Below, piece by piece: positions 16,597-25,411 of a DNA stretch of 64,000 nt (the first letter of the stretch is position 1; every line of letters starts with the position of its first letter). Both the position numbers and the translations under genes were made by a program. Source of the stretch: DATAQC01 sp038238185 (lineage in GTDB: Bacteria > Actinomycetota > Acidimicrobiia > Acidimicrobiales > AC-14). The stretch lies in contig JBBRXY010000006.1 of NCBI GenBank assembly GCA_038238185.1, forward strand, positions 9,163 to 73,162, written 5' to 3'. A model generated the notes under the pieces. The model had not been told where the DNA came from and made no database searches. It worked only from the letters and a program-made list of their open reading frames with translations.

Positions 16597-18353
16597 GCGT
16601 GGTTCTGGCCGAGCCCGGCGATCCCGCGGCGCAGCGGCACCGCCGGGAAGGGCCCTTGCGGGTCCGGTGGCTCGGCCGGGTCCGGTTCCAGGATGCCCAC
16701 GCCGTTCAGCAGGCCCTCCATACGTGGTCGGATGCCGACCACCTGCTCCTGCTCGAGCACCCCAACGTGTACACGCTCGGTTTGCGGGCGTCGCTGGCCC
16801 ACGTGCTCGTTTCCCCCGTGTCGGTGGGAGCCGAGCTCGTAACCACGAACCGCGGTGGCGAGGTCACCTATCACGGGCCCGGCCAGCTCGTCGGCTACCC
16901 GATCCTGTCCGTGCCCAACGGCCCCGGCGCCACTCCGACCTACGTCGGGTCGGTCGAGCAACTGGTGATCGACGTTTGCACCGACCTGGGCCTGGCCGGA
17001 ACGGGCCGGCTCGAGGGGTTCCCCGGAGTGTGGGTCGACCCCGCTGGGCCCGACCCCCGCAAGGTGTGCGCCATCGGCGTACGGCGCAGCCGGGGGCGAA
17101 CCATGCACGGTTTCGCCCTCAACGTCGACCCGGACCTGTCGTTCTTCGGTCACATCGTCCCCTGCGGCATTCCTGACAAGGCGGTCACCTCGATGGCGGC
17201 CGAGGGCGTCATGGTCGACATGGCCGACGTGGTCGACGCCGTGGTGGCCCGGGCCGCCGGGCTCTGGGGCGACGGGACGGTGGAGCGCCAGGACGTCACC
17301 GGACCAGCGACGTCCGGCGACCTGGCCGGGTTCTCCGGCGACAGTGCGGTTGGCGACGGGGCGAGCGGCGTCGCCGTCCGCCTCCTCGGCCGGTTGTCCC
17401 GGGCCGGAGTCGATACCGAAACGGGCGTGAGGATGACCGAGCCCAAGCCGTCGTGGTTGCGGGCCAAAGCCGACCTCGGGCCCCGCTACCGGGAGGTGCG
17501 CCGCACCATGCGCGACCTCGACCTGCACACCGTGTGCGAGGAGGCGGGATGTCCGAACATCTCCGAGTGCTGGACGGCGGGCACGGCCACGTTCATGATC
17601 AACGGGACCCGCTGCACCCGGTCGTGTGGTTTCTGCCTGGTCGACACCCGGCATCCGGAGGCCCTCGATGCCGATGAACCCGAACAGGTGGCTGAGGCGG
17701 TCGCCACCATGGGCCTGGCGCACGCCGTGGTCACCGCGGTGGCTCGCGACGACGTACCCGACGGGGGAGCGGTCGCTTTTGCCGCCACCATCGCCGCCAT
17801 CCGCCGGCGCTGTCCGGCCACCGACGTGGAAGTGCTGGTCCCCGATTTCGGGGGTGAGCCCGCCAGCCTCGACATCGTCTTCGCGGCGAAGCCCAACGTG
17901 TTCAATCACAACCTGGAGACCGTGGCCCGCCTGCAGCGGGCGGTGCGACCCCAGGCGTCGTACGCCCGCAGCCTGGCCGTACTGGCCCGAGCCCGGGTCG
18001 CCGGCCTCACCACCAAGTCGGGCCTCATCGTGGGCATGGGCGAGGAGCCCGACGAGGTTCGTGCCGCCATGGCCGACCTGTGCGCCGTGGGAGTGGAGAT
18101 CGTCACCGTCGGCCAGTACCTGAGGCCCACCGCCCAGCATCTGCCCGTCGCCCGCTGGTGGCGTCCGGAGGAATTCGACGAGCTGGCCGAGTGGGGCCAC
18201 GAGCTGGGCTTCGCCCACGTCCAGGCCTCGCCGCTCACCCGCTCGAGCTACCACGCCCGCGAGGCGCGCGAAGCGAGCCGAACCCCCACCTTCTTGGCGC
18301 GCTCATCACCCCCCGACGTCGTTCAGCGCGCCAAGAACGCTCGGGGGTCTTGA
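16593..18353 (+). CDS. LipB-LipA fusion: octanoyltransferase joined to lipoyl synthase
   Basis: One uninterrupted frame of 586 residues starting at TTG 16593 (overlaps the E2 stop as TTGA; GTG 16599 is possible). Residues 20-230 are LipB: RGGEVTYHGPGQLVGYP, the lysine in RKVCAIGV (Lys157) and the catalytic cysteine in IVPCGIP (Cys191). A 50-residue linker follows. Residues 281-586 are LipA: the auxiliary cluster CEEAGCPNISEC (Cys315, 320, 326), the radical SAM CTRSCGFC (Cys341, 345, 348) and the C-terminal RSSYHA serine motif. Both parts look complete. ATG 17433 could also start a separate LipA. The product would transfer octanoate to E2 and insert sulfur in place. Confidence 0.9.
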   Translation: MSVVLAEPGDPAAQRHRREGPLRVRWLGRVRFQDAHAVQQALHTWSDADHLLLLEHPNVYTLGLRASLAHVLVSPVSVGAELVTTNRGGEVTYHGPGQLVGYPILSVPNGPGATPTYVGSVEQLVIDVCTDLGLAGTGRLEGFPGVWVDPAGPDPRKVCAIGVRRSRGRTMHGFALNVDPDLSFFGHIVPCGIPDKAVTSMAAEGVMVDMADVVDAVVARAAGLWGDGTVERQDVTGPATSGDLAGFSGDSAVGDGASGVAVRLLGRLSRAGVDTETGVRMTEPKPSWLRAKADLGPRYREVRRTMRDLDLHTVCEEAGCPNISECWTAGTATFMINGTRCTRSCGFCLVDTRHPEALDADEPEQVAEAVATMGLAHAVVTAVARDDVPDGGAVAFAATIAAIRRRCPATDVEVLVPDFGGEPASLDIVFAAKPNVFNHNLETVARLQRAVRPQASYARSLAVLARARVAGLTTKSGLIVGMGEEPDEVRAAMADLCAVGVEIVTVGQYLRPTAQHLPVARWWRPEEFDELAEWGHELGFAHVQASPLTRSSYHAREAREASRTPTFLARSSPPDVVQRAKNARGS

Positions 18354-18354
18354 C

Positions 18355-20799
18355 CTACAGCTTGCCGGAACGGGTGAGCGACTCGAAGGCGAGCCAACCC
18401 GGCAGGATGGGTACCCAGAACGTGGCCAGCCGGAAGGTCAGCACCGCAGGCACCGCGTCCTCCTTGTTCAGGCCGAACGCGACGAGTGCGGCGATGAGGG
18501 CGGCCTCGACCGCTCCGAGACCGCCCGGAGTGGGGGCGGCCTGTCCCACCGCAGAACCGGCCAAGTACGACGCCCCCACCGCAGCGAACCCGAGGTCGCC
18601 TCCGAACGCCTGCACGCCGGCGTAGAGCCCGACCAGGGAGGTAAGGCTCACGATGAGGCCACCGCAGACCATGCCCACCAGCCGCGACGGCCGGCGGGCG
18701 ATCGAAGCGATTCCCAACCATGCCTGGCGCAGGATGCGGGTGAGTGGGCCCAGGACGGTGCGCCGGCACCACGGCACCAGGAACACGGCACCGACGCCGA
18801 CGACCAGGATCGCCAGGCCGATGAGCAGCGGCCTCTTCGGCACCGAGGGAAGGTGGAAATTCGACTCCCGGCCGGCCCAGAGCAGGAACAGGGCGGTGAG
18901 TGACATGTGCACCACCACGCCGAGGACACCGTTGACGCCGACGGCCGACACCGCCGCCGCGGTTTCGTTGCCCGTCTTCTGGAGAAAGCGAATGTTGATC
19001 CCCAGCCCCCCCATGCCGGCCGGGGTGATCCGGTTGACGAAGGATCCCCCCAGGCTGACGACGTAGGTCTCCTGCATCGCGACCCGGATGGTCGACGCGG
19101 ACATCAGACTGAGGCCGGCGCCGATGTAGCTCGTGAACGAGAGGGCGATGGCGGCCGCGATCCACCACCAGTCGGCATTGCGCAACTGGGCGGGCATGCC
19201 CTCGACCTCGGCCAACTCGGGGATGAGCACATAGAGCGACAGGAGGCAGCAGGCCAGCGTCAACACGGTGCGGGCACGGATGCGGCGGAGGGCCTCGTAG
19301 GCGACCTCGGACACCCCCGTGCGCGTTCGCACCTCGTTTTGCAACTCTCCGAGCAGGCCCTTGCGCTTGGCCAGGGCCTTTCGGGTCAAGGCCGAGAATG
19401 CGAGCGGCTGCAGCATCGGCAGGCAGTCGCCCACCGCATCGGGGCCGAGTACGTCGACAGCCGCGCCGACGGCCCGGGTCGGGCCGACCTCCTCGGTGGT
19501 GGCTGCCAGCAACTCGGCGACGTCGGCCTGGAGGAGACGGTCGGACGCGGCCAGCTCGCTGAACCCGAAGTCGATGATCCAGGGCTCGTCCCGTCCGTCG
19601 ACGAACAGGTTGGCGCAGCGGAGGTCGCGATGGGCGATGCGGTCGCCGCGCAGCAGCGCCACCTGGCCCCAGATGGAGCGCAAGAGCGGGTCTCCCAACG
19701 CGTCCTGCGACTGGTCGAGCGACGTCACCTCGATGGCGTCCTCGACGAGCAGGATGCCGTCGGGTTCAACGGTGGCGACGCTGCGCAGATGCGGGGTGTT
19801 GACGCCGATGTCGTGGGCCTTGAGGGACACGAGAGCCTCGTGCTCCACCGCCCGCCGCAGCGAAGAAAAGGGCCGTTCGTCGCCCACGTTCTTCAGCCTC
19901 AGGAAGCGGTACATCCGGAACAGCAGGCTGGCGTCACGCTGGTCCTGGCCGACCACTTTGACGAACAGCTGGGTGCCGTCGAGCGTCGTCACCAGCCAGG
20001 GGCACGATCCCCGGGCGTCAAGGGCGGCGCGGCCCAGGCGTGCGGCGGGGTAGCCGGACCGGGCCAGGGCGATGGTCACCTGGGCCGCCGACGAACGCCG
20101 GACCGGTGTGCCGAGCGCCAGCAACGTCAGCGCAGCCAGGAACGACCCGATGCCGAAGGCCAGGACGAGGTCGACGGGCACGTCGGCGCCCGTGATGAGA
20201 CGGAAGCCGGCCAGCACGCCAACGGTGCCCCAGACCACCCGTCCCCAGCGCCGGCCGTAGTAAGCGCTCAGCACCGTGGCCACCGCCGCCCCACCGGCCA
20301 CCCAGGGCGAATCGGGAAATGCAGAGCTGGTGATCCACGACGGGACGGAGACGGCGACCAGGAAGCCGGGGGGCGTGGCCCGGTCGAGGGCCGCGTCCGC
20401 CAACGACATGGCTCCGAACGCGGCCAGGGAGGCCACGGCGGCGGCAAGGAGAGCCCGCCAGCCGCGCACGGCCACGAGCACGACCACGGTGACGGCGAGC
20501 GAGAGCAGAGTGATGTACTGAGCCAGTCCGATGACGGCCCGTTCGGCGCGGCCCGGGAGCCGGCTGAACAGCGACAGCACGTCGCTCTCGAGCCCGAGCA
20601 CGGCGTCGGGCACGAGGATGGCCACGAGCAGACCCGCCAGTACCACGACGCCGGCCGCGACCAGGTGGAGCAACACGACCGGGGAACGCTCGTACCGGGG
20701 TGACGGCGGGTGGGGTTCGACGACCTCGGGGGACGGAACCGCGGCAGGGGCGGTCGTCCCCGGGACCTTCGTCATGCTGGCCCCGAGACGTTCCGGCAC
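18355..20799 (-). CDS. Membrane protein: PAP2-like domain, kinase-like domain and LPG-flippase domain
   Basis: 814 residues; ATG 20799 or 20775. Residues about 40-255 form six or so membrane helices resembling a PAP2 domain but without its catalytic motifs. Residues about 265-500 are soluble and kinase-like: LFVKVVGQDQ (a Lys in beta-3 position), HRDLRCANLFVD (catalytic loop with Asp and Asn) and IIDFGFSE (DFG). Residues about 510-814 are a polytopic UPF0104/MprF-like flippase domain (INRITPAGMGGLGINI-type block, PTPGGLGAVEAALIAAL). It is likely to act on a phospholipid or isoprenoid-linked substrate at the membrane. The stop lies one base from the convergent lipBA stop. Confidence 0.75.
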   Translation of the reverse strand: MPERLGASMTKVPGTTAPAAVPSPEVVEPHPPSPRYERSPVVLLHLVAAGVVVLAGLLVAILVPDAVLGLESDVLSLFSRLPGRAERAVIGLAQYITLLSLAVTVVVLVAVRGWRALLAAAVASLAAFGAMSLADAALDRATPPGFLVAVSVPSWITSSAFPDSPWVAGGAAVATVLSAYYGRRWGRVVWGTVGVLAGFRLITGADVPVDLVLAFGIGSFLAALTLLALGTPVRRSSAAQVTIALARSGYPAARLGRAALDARGSCPWLVTTLDGTQLFVKVVGQDQRDASLLFRMYRFLRLKNVGDERPFSSLRRAVEHEALVSLKAHDIGVNTPHLRSVATVEPDGILLVEDAIEVTSLDQSQDALGDPLLRSIWGQVALLRGDRIAHRDLRCANLFVDGRDEPWIIDFGFSELAASDRLLQADVAELLAATTEEVGPTRAVGAAVDVLGPDAVGDCLPMLQPLAFSALTRKALAKRKGLLGELQNEVRTRTGVSEVAYEALRRIRARTVLTLACCLLSLYVLIPELAEVEGMPAQLRNADWWWIAAAIALSFTSYIGAGLSLMSASTIRVAMQETYVVSLGGSFVNRITPAGMGGLGINIRFLQKTGNETAAAVSAVGVNGVLGVVVHMSLTALFLLWAGRESNFHLPSVPKRPLLIGLAILVVGVGAVFLVPWCRRTVLGPLTRILRQAWLGIASIARRPSRLVGMVCGGLIVSLTSLVGLYAGVQAFGGDLGFAAVGASYLAGSAVGQAAPTPGGLGAVEAALIAALVAFGLNKEDAVPAVLTFRLATFWVPILPGWLAFESLTRSGKL

Positions 20800-20907
20800 T
20801 GGGTCGGCGGCATGGTCAAACCCTCACGCCTTTGGGTTCACCCGTCAATTGGACGAGCGTCGGCTCAGCCAACATGCTGAGAGACCCCCGTCCCGGAGCG
20901 TCTGTCC

Positions 20908-21498
20908 ATGTCGCAGTTCTCTGCCCGCCTTCTCGAGATAGTGACCGATCCGACTGTGCTCCAGCACCTTCCCGAACCGATCCGGCTGGCCTCGGGCGAG
21001 ATGAGCCGGGACTTCATCGACGCCAAGGTGGCCGTCGACGACCCCGACGACCTGGAGTTCGTGGGCCGGGCGATGGTGGCCGCAGCCCAGCAAGCGAACA
21101 TCGAGTTCGACGCCGTGGGGGGCCTGGTGCTCGGGGCTGTCCCGTTCACGTTCGCCGTGGCCGGCGCGGCGCGGTGCAAGTGGTTCCTGATCCGCAAGGA
21201 GCCGAAGGGCCGGGGTACCAACCGCTGGATCGAGGGGGCTCGCATCACGCCGGGCATGCGGGTGGTGCTGGTCGAGGACGTCGTGACCACGGGCGGCTCC
21301 ATCCTCGACGCCTATGAGCGGGTGGGCCTCGAGGGCGGCACCGTTGTCTTCGCCACCACCCTCGTCGATCGGGGGGACCAGGCCGCGGGGTTCTTCGAAG
21401 GCGTCGGCGTGCCCTACGTCGCCATGGTCACCTACCGCGACCTCGGCATCGAGCCCGTGGGCCGGAAGGGCACCTCGGATTCGCCCGTTGCGGGCTGA
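20908..21498 (+). CDS. pyrE: Orotate phosphoribosyltransferase
   Basis: 196 residues. The PRPP-binding motif VVLVEDVVTTGGSI is near residue 118, preceded by the substrate loop KWFLIRKEPKGRG that carries the catalytic lysines. The N-terminal half has FVGRAMVAAAQ and VGGLVLGAVPF, as in OPRTases. It makes orotidine 5'-phosphate for pyrimidine synthesis. No other pyr gene is nearby. It is divergent from the flippase gene (108 bases between) and its 3' end overlaps the convergent haem-oxygenase-like gene by 67 bases. Confidence 0.88.
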   Translation: MSQFSARLLEIVTDPTVLQHLPEPIRLASGEMSRDFIDAKVAVDDPDDLEFVGRAMVAAAQQANIEFDAVGGLVLGAVPFTFAVAGAARCKWFLIRKEPKGRGTNRWIEGARITPGMRVVLVEDVVTTGGSILDAYERVGLEGGTVVFATTLVDRGDQAAGFFEGVGVPYVAMVTYRDLGIEPVGRKGTSDSPVAG

Positions 21499-22517
21499 CG
21501 GCCTAGGGGGTAGCGGAGCGAGGACGAGCCCGACTCCCAGCTGGTCAGGAGGTGGCGGGCAAAGCGGCCCTCGACGGCCATGATGGCCTCGGCGCCGAAG
21601 ATGATGTCGCCGACCAACGCAGGTTCCGCGGCCGCCAGTCCGGCGGCCATGCGATCGGCGGCCACGAACTGGTGCTCGGCGTCGGCCTCGACGTGGACGT
21701 CGTAGAACCGCCACCCGCCGGGTGCCACCCCGAGCCGCCGGAGGGCGGCGGCGTAGCGACCCATGGGTCCGATCGACGTCATCTCGAAGATGGCCAGATG
21801 CCCGACGAGGGCTCCCCGGAACCGCCGGTGGAGGCCGAACAGCGAAACCAGGTTGACAGTGGCCAGGGTGGTAGCCGGGAGCCGGTCGAGGTAGCCCCCG
21901 TACGTCGGGTCGAGGTCGGCGGCCACGAGCGTCTCGGCGAACAAGGAGGAGTGCATGGCCGCCTCGACCCCGTTGCCGTACTCGTCGGCCTGGATGTGGA
22001 CCATGGCCGCCTTGGCCTCTCCGGCCAGGCGCGGGATGGCCCAGGTGTGGGGATCGGCCTCTTTGAGCTGGTAGGCCGAACGGTGCACCAGGAACTCGCG
22101 CAACTGGTTGAGCGTGGCCCGCTCGGCCACGAAGGTGGACAGCGAGGGGCCCGACGACGAAGCGATCATCTCCCACATCGCGGCGGCGATGTCGTCGGTG
22201 CCACGGGGACCGGGGACGAGGTCGCGCACACCGAGCTCGAAGCGGTCTTCGAGATCGCGACGGAACGACAGGAGCGACGGCTCCCATTCCCAGCGCTCGT
22301 CGACTCCGGCGAACGACCGGTAATGCAGCTCGTAGCAGAGGTACAGGGCGAGCTGGAAGTCGTCGGCCATCCAGGAGTCGGCAATCGCCGGACAGGAGTC
22401 CAAGCGGTGGCTGGGGCTCTGGAGCGCCTCGATCACGAACGAACTGAGGGGGCCGCGTGGGGTTGGCAGGAGGGGAGCGGTGAGCTCACCCGAGGCGGGG
22501 ATCGTCGCGACAGTCAT
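21432..22517 (-). CDS. Iron-containing redox enzyme family protein (haem-oxygenase-like diiron fold)
   Basis: 361 residues, all-helical. The carboxylate/histidine pattern of haem-oxygenase-like diiron oxidases is visible: CYELHYRSF near residue 62, HIQADEYGNG near 175, LFAE-type helices and HVEADAEHQFVAAD near 280. Enzymes of this fold oxidise small amine, fatty-acid or nucleobase-like substrates; none can be named here. The C-terminal 20 residues overlap pyrE on the other strand. It starts with ATG 22517 and is divergent from the FKBP gene. Confidence 0.72.
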   Translation of the reverse strand: MTVATIPASGELTAPLLPTPRGPLSSFVIEALQSPSHRLDSCPAIADSWMADDFQLALYLCYELHYRSFAGVDERWEWEPSLLSFRRDLEDRFELGVRDLVPGPRGTDDIAAAMWEMIASSSGPSLSTFVAERATLNQLREFLVHRSAYQLKEADPHTWAIPRLAGEAKAAMVHIQADEYGNGVEAAMHSSLFAETLVAADLDPTYGGYLDRLPATTLATVNLVSLFGLHRRFRGALVGHLAIFEMTSIGPMGRYAAALRRLGVAPGGWRFYDVHVEADAEHQFVAADRMAAGLAAAEPALVGDIIFGAEAIMAVEGRFARHLLTSWESGSSSLRYPLGRQPATGESEVPFRPTGSMPRSR

Positions 22518-22691
22518 GTCACGCCTCTGGCTCGATGATCATTGGCGTTGGTCCTTGGGCGCATATGAGGCTGGTCGTCAAAGTTTCGAACCTGTTTCTC
22601 AGGCATGACGAGTATTCCCGGTGGCGTCCGGTTCAATCACGCGGCCCAGTGGCCCGCTCCCCCGGACGTGCGAGGCTGTTAGCTTGCGCCG

Positions 22692-23366
22692 GTGGCCGGA
22701 TCGAAGCGCAACCGCCGTCGTACGGGCCGGGAGGCCAGGATCGCCGCCGCCGAGGCGGCCAGGCGCAAGGCGGCGCGCCGTCGCCTGCTCCTGATCGTCG
22801 TCCCAGCCGTCGTGGTCGTGGTGGCGGTCGTGGTCATCGTGCTGCTCACCCGGGACAGATCGGACAAGACCAAGGTGTCGACCTCGACCTCGACCACGAG
22901 CCCCGGTCCCACCACCTCGGTGGCGGCCGCCGCTGGCTCGGCCGCAGGCAAGCCCTGTGTCGCCATGTCCGACCCGGCCCCCAATGGGGCTCCTACCGTG
23001 CCCGTGAAGGTGGGTCCTCCTCCGACCGACCTGGTGAAGGAAGACCTCAAGGTCGGCGACGGTGCGACCGTGGCGAAGGATGAAACGGTCACGGTGAACT
23101 ACATCGGCGTGAGCTGTTCGACGGGCAAGGTGTTCGACTCGTCGTTCTCGCGTAACCAGCCAGCCACCTTCCCGCTCAAGCAGGTGATCAAGGGCTGGAC
23201 GGACGGGATCCCCGACATGAAGGTCGGCGGCCAGCGATTGCTCGGCATCCCCGCCGCCCAGGCCTATGGCTCCAAGGGCCACCCTCCCACCATCGCACCC
23301 GACGAAACCCTCTGGTTCGTCGTCGAGGTGGTTGACGCCAAGCCTGCGGGAGCCAGCCCCGGCTAA
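22692..23366 (+). CDS. Membrane-anchored FKBP-type peptidyl-prolyl isomerase
   Basis: 224 residues from GTG 22692. A basic N-terminus (about 30 residues, many Arg/Lys) is followed by one hydrophobic helix (about 32-52) and a Ser/Thr/Pro linker, then the FKBP domain about 105-218: VTVNYIGV, VFDSSF, FPLKQVIKGWTDGIPDMKVGGQR (split here as the family core), LLGIPAAQAYG and LWFVVEVVDA. The orientation puts the isomerase outside the cytoplasmic membrane, where it would help exported proteins fold. TAGCTT lies six bases upstream of GTG (leaderless type). The 3' end overlaps the convergent GYD gene by four bases. Confidence 0.85.
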   Translation: MAGSKRNRRRTGREARIAAAEAARRKAARRRLLLIVVPAVVVVVAVVVIVLLTRDRSDKTKVSTSTSTTSPGPTTSVAAAAGSAAGKPCVAMSDPAPNGAPTVPVKVGPPPTDLVKEDLKVGDGATVAKDETVTVNYIGVSCSTGKVFDSSFSRNQPATFPLKQVIKGWTDGIPDMKVGGQRLLGIPAAQAYGSKGHPPTIAPDETLWFVVEVVDAKPAGASPG

Positions 23367-23665
23367 CCGGGTGGGGGCTGTAGGTCCTTCACCAGCTTGT
23401 CGGTCTCGGTCTCGTTGAAGGCCCGCATCGTGGTGATGTCGAGGCTGCCAGTGAGGCCCATAAGGGCGAACTTGGCCATGGTCTCGTCGTCGGGGGCCTC
23501 AACGACGGTGACGATGTCGTACTCACCCATCACCAGGTACTGCTGCTTCCACTTGATGCCGAGCGCCTTGGCCGCCTTCTTGCCGGCGGCCCGCCCGGCG
23601 TGGGAATCCCTGATCGAGTCGACACCGGGGCTGATGAACTTCATCATCATGATGTAGGTGGCCAT
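23363..23665 (-). CDS. GYD-domain protein
   Basis: 100 residues; ATG 23665 has a clear GGAGG ribosome binding site seven bases upstream. A ferredoxin-like alpha/beta domain carries the signature QQYLVMGEYDIVTVVEAPDD (the GYD position reads GEYD) and then FALMGLTGSLDITTMRAF. Such proteins are small dimeric proteins of unknown role that often sit beside redox or stress genes. It lies in the same direction as, and 21 bases downstream of, the surface-anchor gene. Confidence 0.8.
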   Translation of the reverse strand: MATYIMMMKFISPGVDSIRDSHAGRAAGKKAAKALGIKWKQQYLVMGEYDIVTVVEAPDDETMAKFALMGLTGSLDITTMRAFNETETDKLVKDLQPPPG

Positions 23666-23686
23666 TGGCGTTTCCTCCTTCGTTGT

Positions 23687-24217
23687 TCAACGGCTGGGGG
23701 TGGAACGGGTGCGTCTGGTGAACCGTAGGCCCATCAGCCCGATCGTGGCGAGTAGTAGCGCGAGCAGCGACAGCGGGTGGCCGCCGGTGTGGGGATGCTC
23801 GGGGAGGGCGCCGGGCGCAACCGGGTCAACCAGGGCGCCGGTGCCCGGCACCGTGGTGGCCCCGGGCACCATCGTCGCCGGCGGAGCCGTCGACGTGACC
23901 GTTCCGCCGGTATCGGTGGGGCCGGCCGGCACCGGGGACACCTCGGTGGCGGGCGTCGTCGGCACGAGACTGGTGGCGGGCAGGCCGGTGGTGGGTGTGG
24001 TGGTGGTCGAGGGCGGCGGGGTGGTCGTGGCCGTGGCGTCGGGCGTGGGCGATGTCGTGGGCGATGTCGTCGTCGTCGATGCCGGAGCGACGGACACCTT
24101 GGTTCGGTCGGACCGTCCGTGACGGTGCACGACCACGGCGATGTTGACCCCGAGCAGGATCACGACGAGAGCGGTGAGACCGTTTCGTGTCGAAGGCTTC
24201 AACGTGGTCCTCGCCAT
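23687..24217 (-). CDS. Thr/Pro-rich cell-surface protein with LPxTG-like sorting tail
   Basis: 176 residues. There is a short basic start, a hydrophobic N-terminal segment (LTALVVILLGVNIAVVV, signal or anchor), then about 95 residues almost wholly Thr, Ser, Pro, Ala and Val (a stalk). The C-terminal end is LPEHPHTGG, then a hydrophobic span (LLALLLATIGLMGL) and basic FTRRTR, the three-part layout of a sortase signal, although the motif is spaced irregularly (LP...TGG). No globular domain is present. It lies downstream of the sigma factor gene and a large inverted repeat. Confidence 0.6.
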   Translation of the reverse strand: MARTTLKPSTRNGLTALVVILLGVNIAVVVHRHGRSDRTKVSVAPASTTTTSPTTSPTPDATATTTPPPSTTTTPTTGLPATSLVPTTPATEVSPVPAGPTDTGGTVTSTAPPATMVPGATTVPGTGALVDPVAPGALPEHPHTGGHPLSLLALLLATIGLMGLRFTRRTRSTPSR

Positions 24218-24252
24218 TGGGCGTCGGCCGGGTTCGGCGGATAAAAAACCAG

Positions 24253-24353
24253 CTTAGGGTCAGAAAGATAACTACCTGTGCATTCGATAATGAGAATCCG
24301 CTGGTAGGTGGCTTCCGGAATGCACAGGTAGTTATCTTCTGAACCCTTAGGGT
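24253..24353. repeat. Long intergenic inverted repeat, copy 1
   Basis: Left arm 24256-24285 and right arm 24318-24347 are nearly perfect complements over 30 bases (a core of 19 paired bases, GATAACTACCTGTGCATTC, plus an outer part with one offset) around a 32-base centre. The whole is flanked by the direct repeat CTTAGGGT at 24253-24260 and 24346-24353, which could be a target-site duplication. On the minus strand it lies after the sigma factor gene and is followed by a T6 run (24242-24247), so it may also act as a terminator. It is related to the element at 36015. Confidence 0.75.
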
Positions 24354-24410
24354 GCATCTCGGCCGACGAGAAGCAGGCGGTGGAGCTCCGGTGCCTGGTC
24401 AGGCACCCGG

Positions 24411-25343
24411 TCAGGCCGACAGGAGGTCGCGGACTCCCCGGCTGGCCGATCGGCGCAACTTGGCGATGGCCTTCACCTCGACCTGGCGAACGCCCTCGCG
24501 GGTGAGGCCGAAGCGCTCTCCCACCTCCTCGAGGGTGCGGGGACTGCCTCGGTCGAGGCCGTAGCGCAGGCAGAGCACCTCGCGCTCCCGGGGCTCCAGG
24601 ATGGCGAGCAGGGCCGTGACCTGGGCCGGCAGCATCGACGAGAAGACGACCTCGTCGGGAGCCGGCGTGGCTGTGTCCTCGACCAAGTCGGCGAGCTCGG
24701 AGTCGCCGTCGGTGAGCCGCTCGGAGAGGGACACGGGCTCGGCGAGGAACGGGGTGAGCTCTTCGATCTTGCGGCGTGGCATCCCCAACGCCTGGCTGAC
24801 CTCGTCGGGGCGCGGCATGCGGCCCAATTGCACCTCGAGCGACGAACTGGTCATGCGGATGGCCAGCAGTTGGTCGCCGGCGTGCACGGGCAGGCGGATG
24901 GAGCGACCGGTGTTGGCGATGCCCCGGGAGATGGTCTGGCGGATCCACCAGGTGGCGTAAGTCGAGAACTTGAACCCCCGCCGCGGGTCGAATCGTTCGA
25001 CCGCGTGCATGAGGCCGAAGTTGCCCTCCTGAATGAGGTCGAGGAGGGGGAGGCCCGACGCCTGGTACTTCTTGGCGATCGAGACCACGAGCCGCAAATT
25101 GGCCCGCACGAAACGCCGCGTGGCCTCTTCGCCCGCACGGACGGTGGCCAGGAGGGCGTCGTGGCCGTCGCCGAGCGATCCGCGGCCGCTGGCCAGTTCC
25201 TCCGCGGCCTGACGGCCGGCGGCGGCGGTCTCGCCCAGGCAGACCTCTTCCGCCCTCGTCAGGAGGGCGTACTTGCCTATGTCTCTCAGGTAGAGCTGGA
25301 GGAGATCCTCGTCCTCACCGCTCCGACCCCCCTGCTGTGCCAA
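24411..25343 (-). CDS. RNA polymerase sigma factor, sigma-70 family (primary-like, group 2)
   Basis: 310 residues. TTG 25343 is chosen because AGGAGGA lies five to six bases before it; a longer frame from TTG 25415 overlaps the upstream stop but lacks such a site. Region 1.2 reads DLLQLYLRDIGKYALLT. Region 2 reads FVRANLRLVVSIAKKY, DLIQEGNFGLMHAVERFD and KFSTYATWWIRQTI. Region 3 reads RSIRLPVH. Region 4 ends with TLEEVGERFGLTREGVRQ. The -10 and -35 recognition helices are those of housekeeping-type sigma factors, but region 1.1 is absent. It is preceded by an RsbW-like gene, which suggests a regulated alternative sigma. Confidence 0.9.
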   Translation of the reverse strand: MAQQGGRSGEDEDLLQLYLRDIGKYALLTRAEEVCLGETAAAGRQAAEELASGRGSLGDGHDALLATVRAGEEATRRFVRANLRLVVSIAKKYQASGLPLLDLIQEGNFGLMHAVERFDPRRGFKFSTYATWWIRQTISRGIANTGRSIRLPVHAGDQLLAIRMTSSSLEVQLGRMPRPDEVSQALGMPRRKIEELTPFLAEPVSLSERLTDGDSELADLVEDTATPAPDEVVFSSMLPAQVTALLAILEPREREVLCLRYGLDRGSPRTLEEVGERFGLTREGVRQVEVKAIAKLRRSASRGVRDLLSA

Positions 25344-25411
25344 AGAAGTCCTCCTGTGCGGGAAGAAAAGTATCAGGGGACCGGGGCATGTGCCCGACGG
25401 CCCCGGTGATT

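Noticed and set aside
24253..24353. Plain intrinsic terminator for the sigma gene as the only explanation
   Set aside because: A T6 run exists, but the long arms, flanking direct repeat and the homologous element in a divergent promoter region at 36015 need another explanation.
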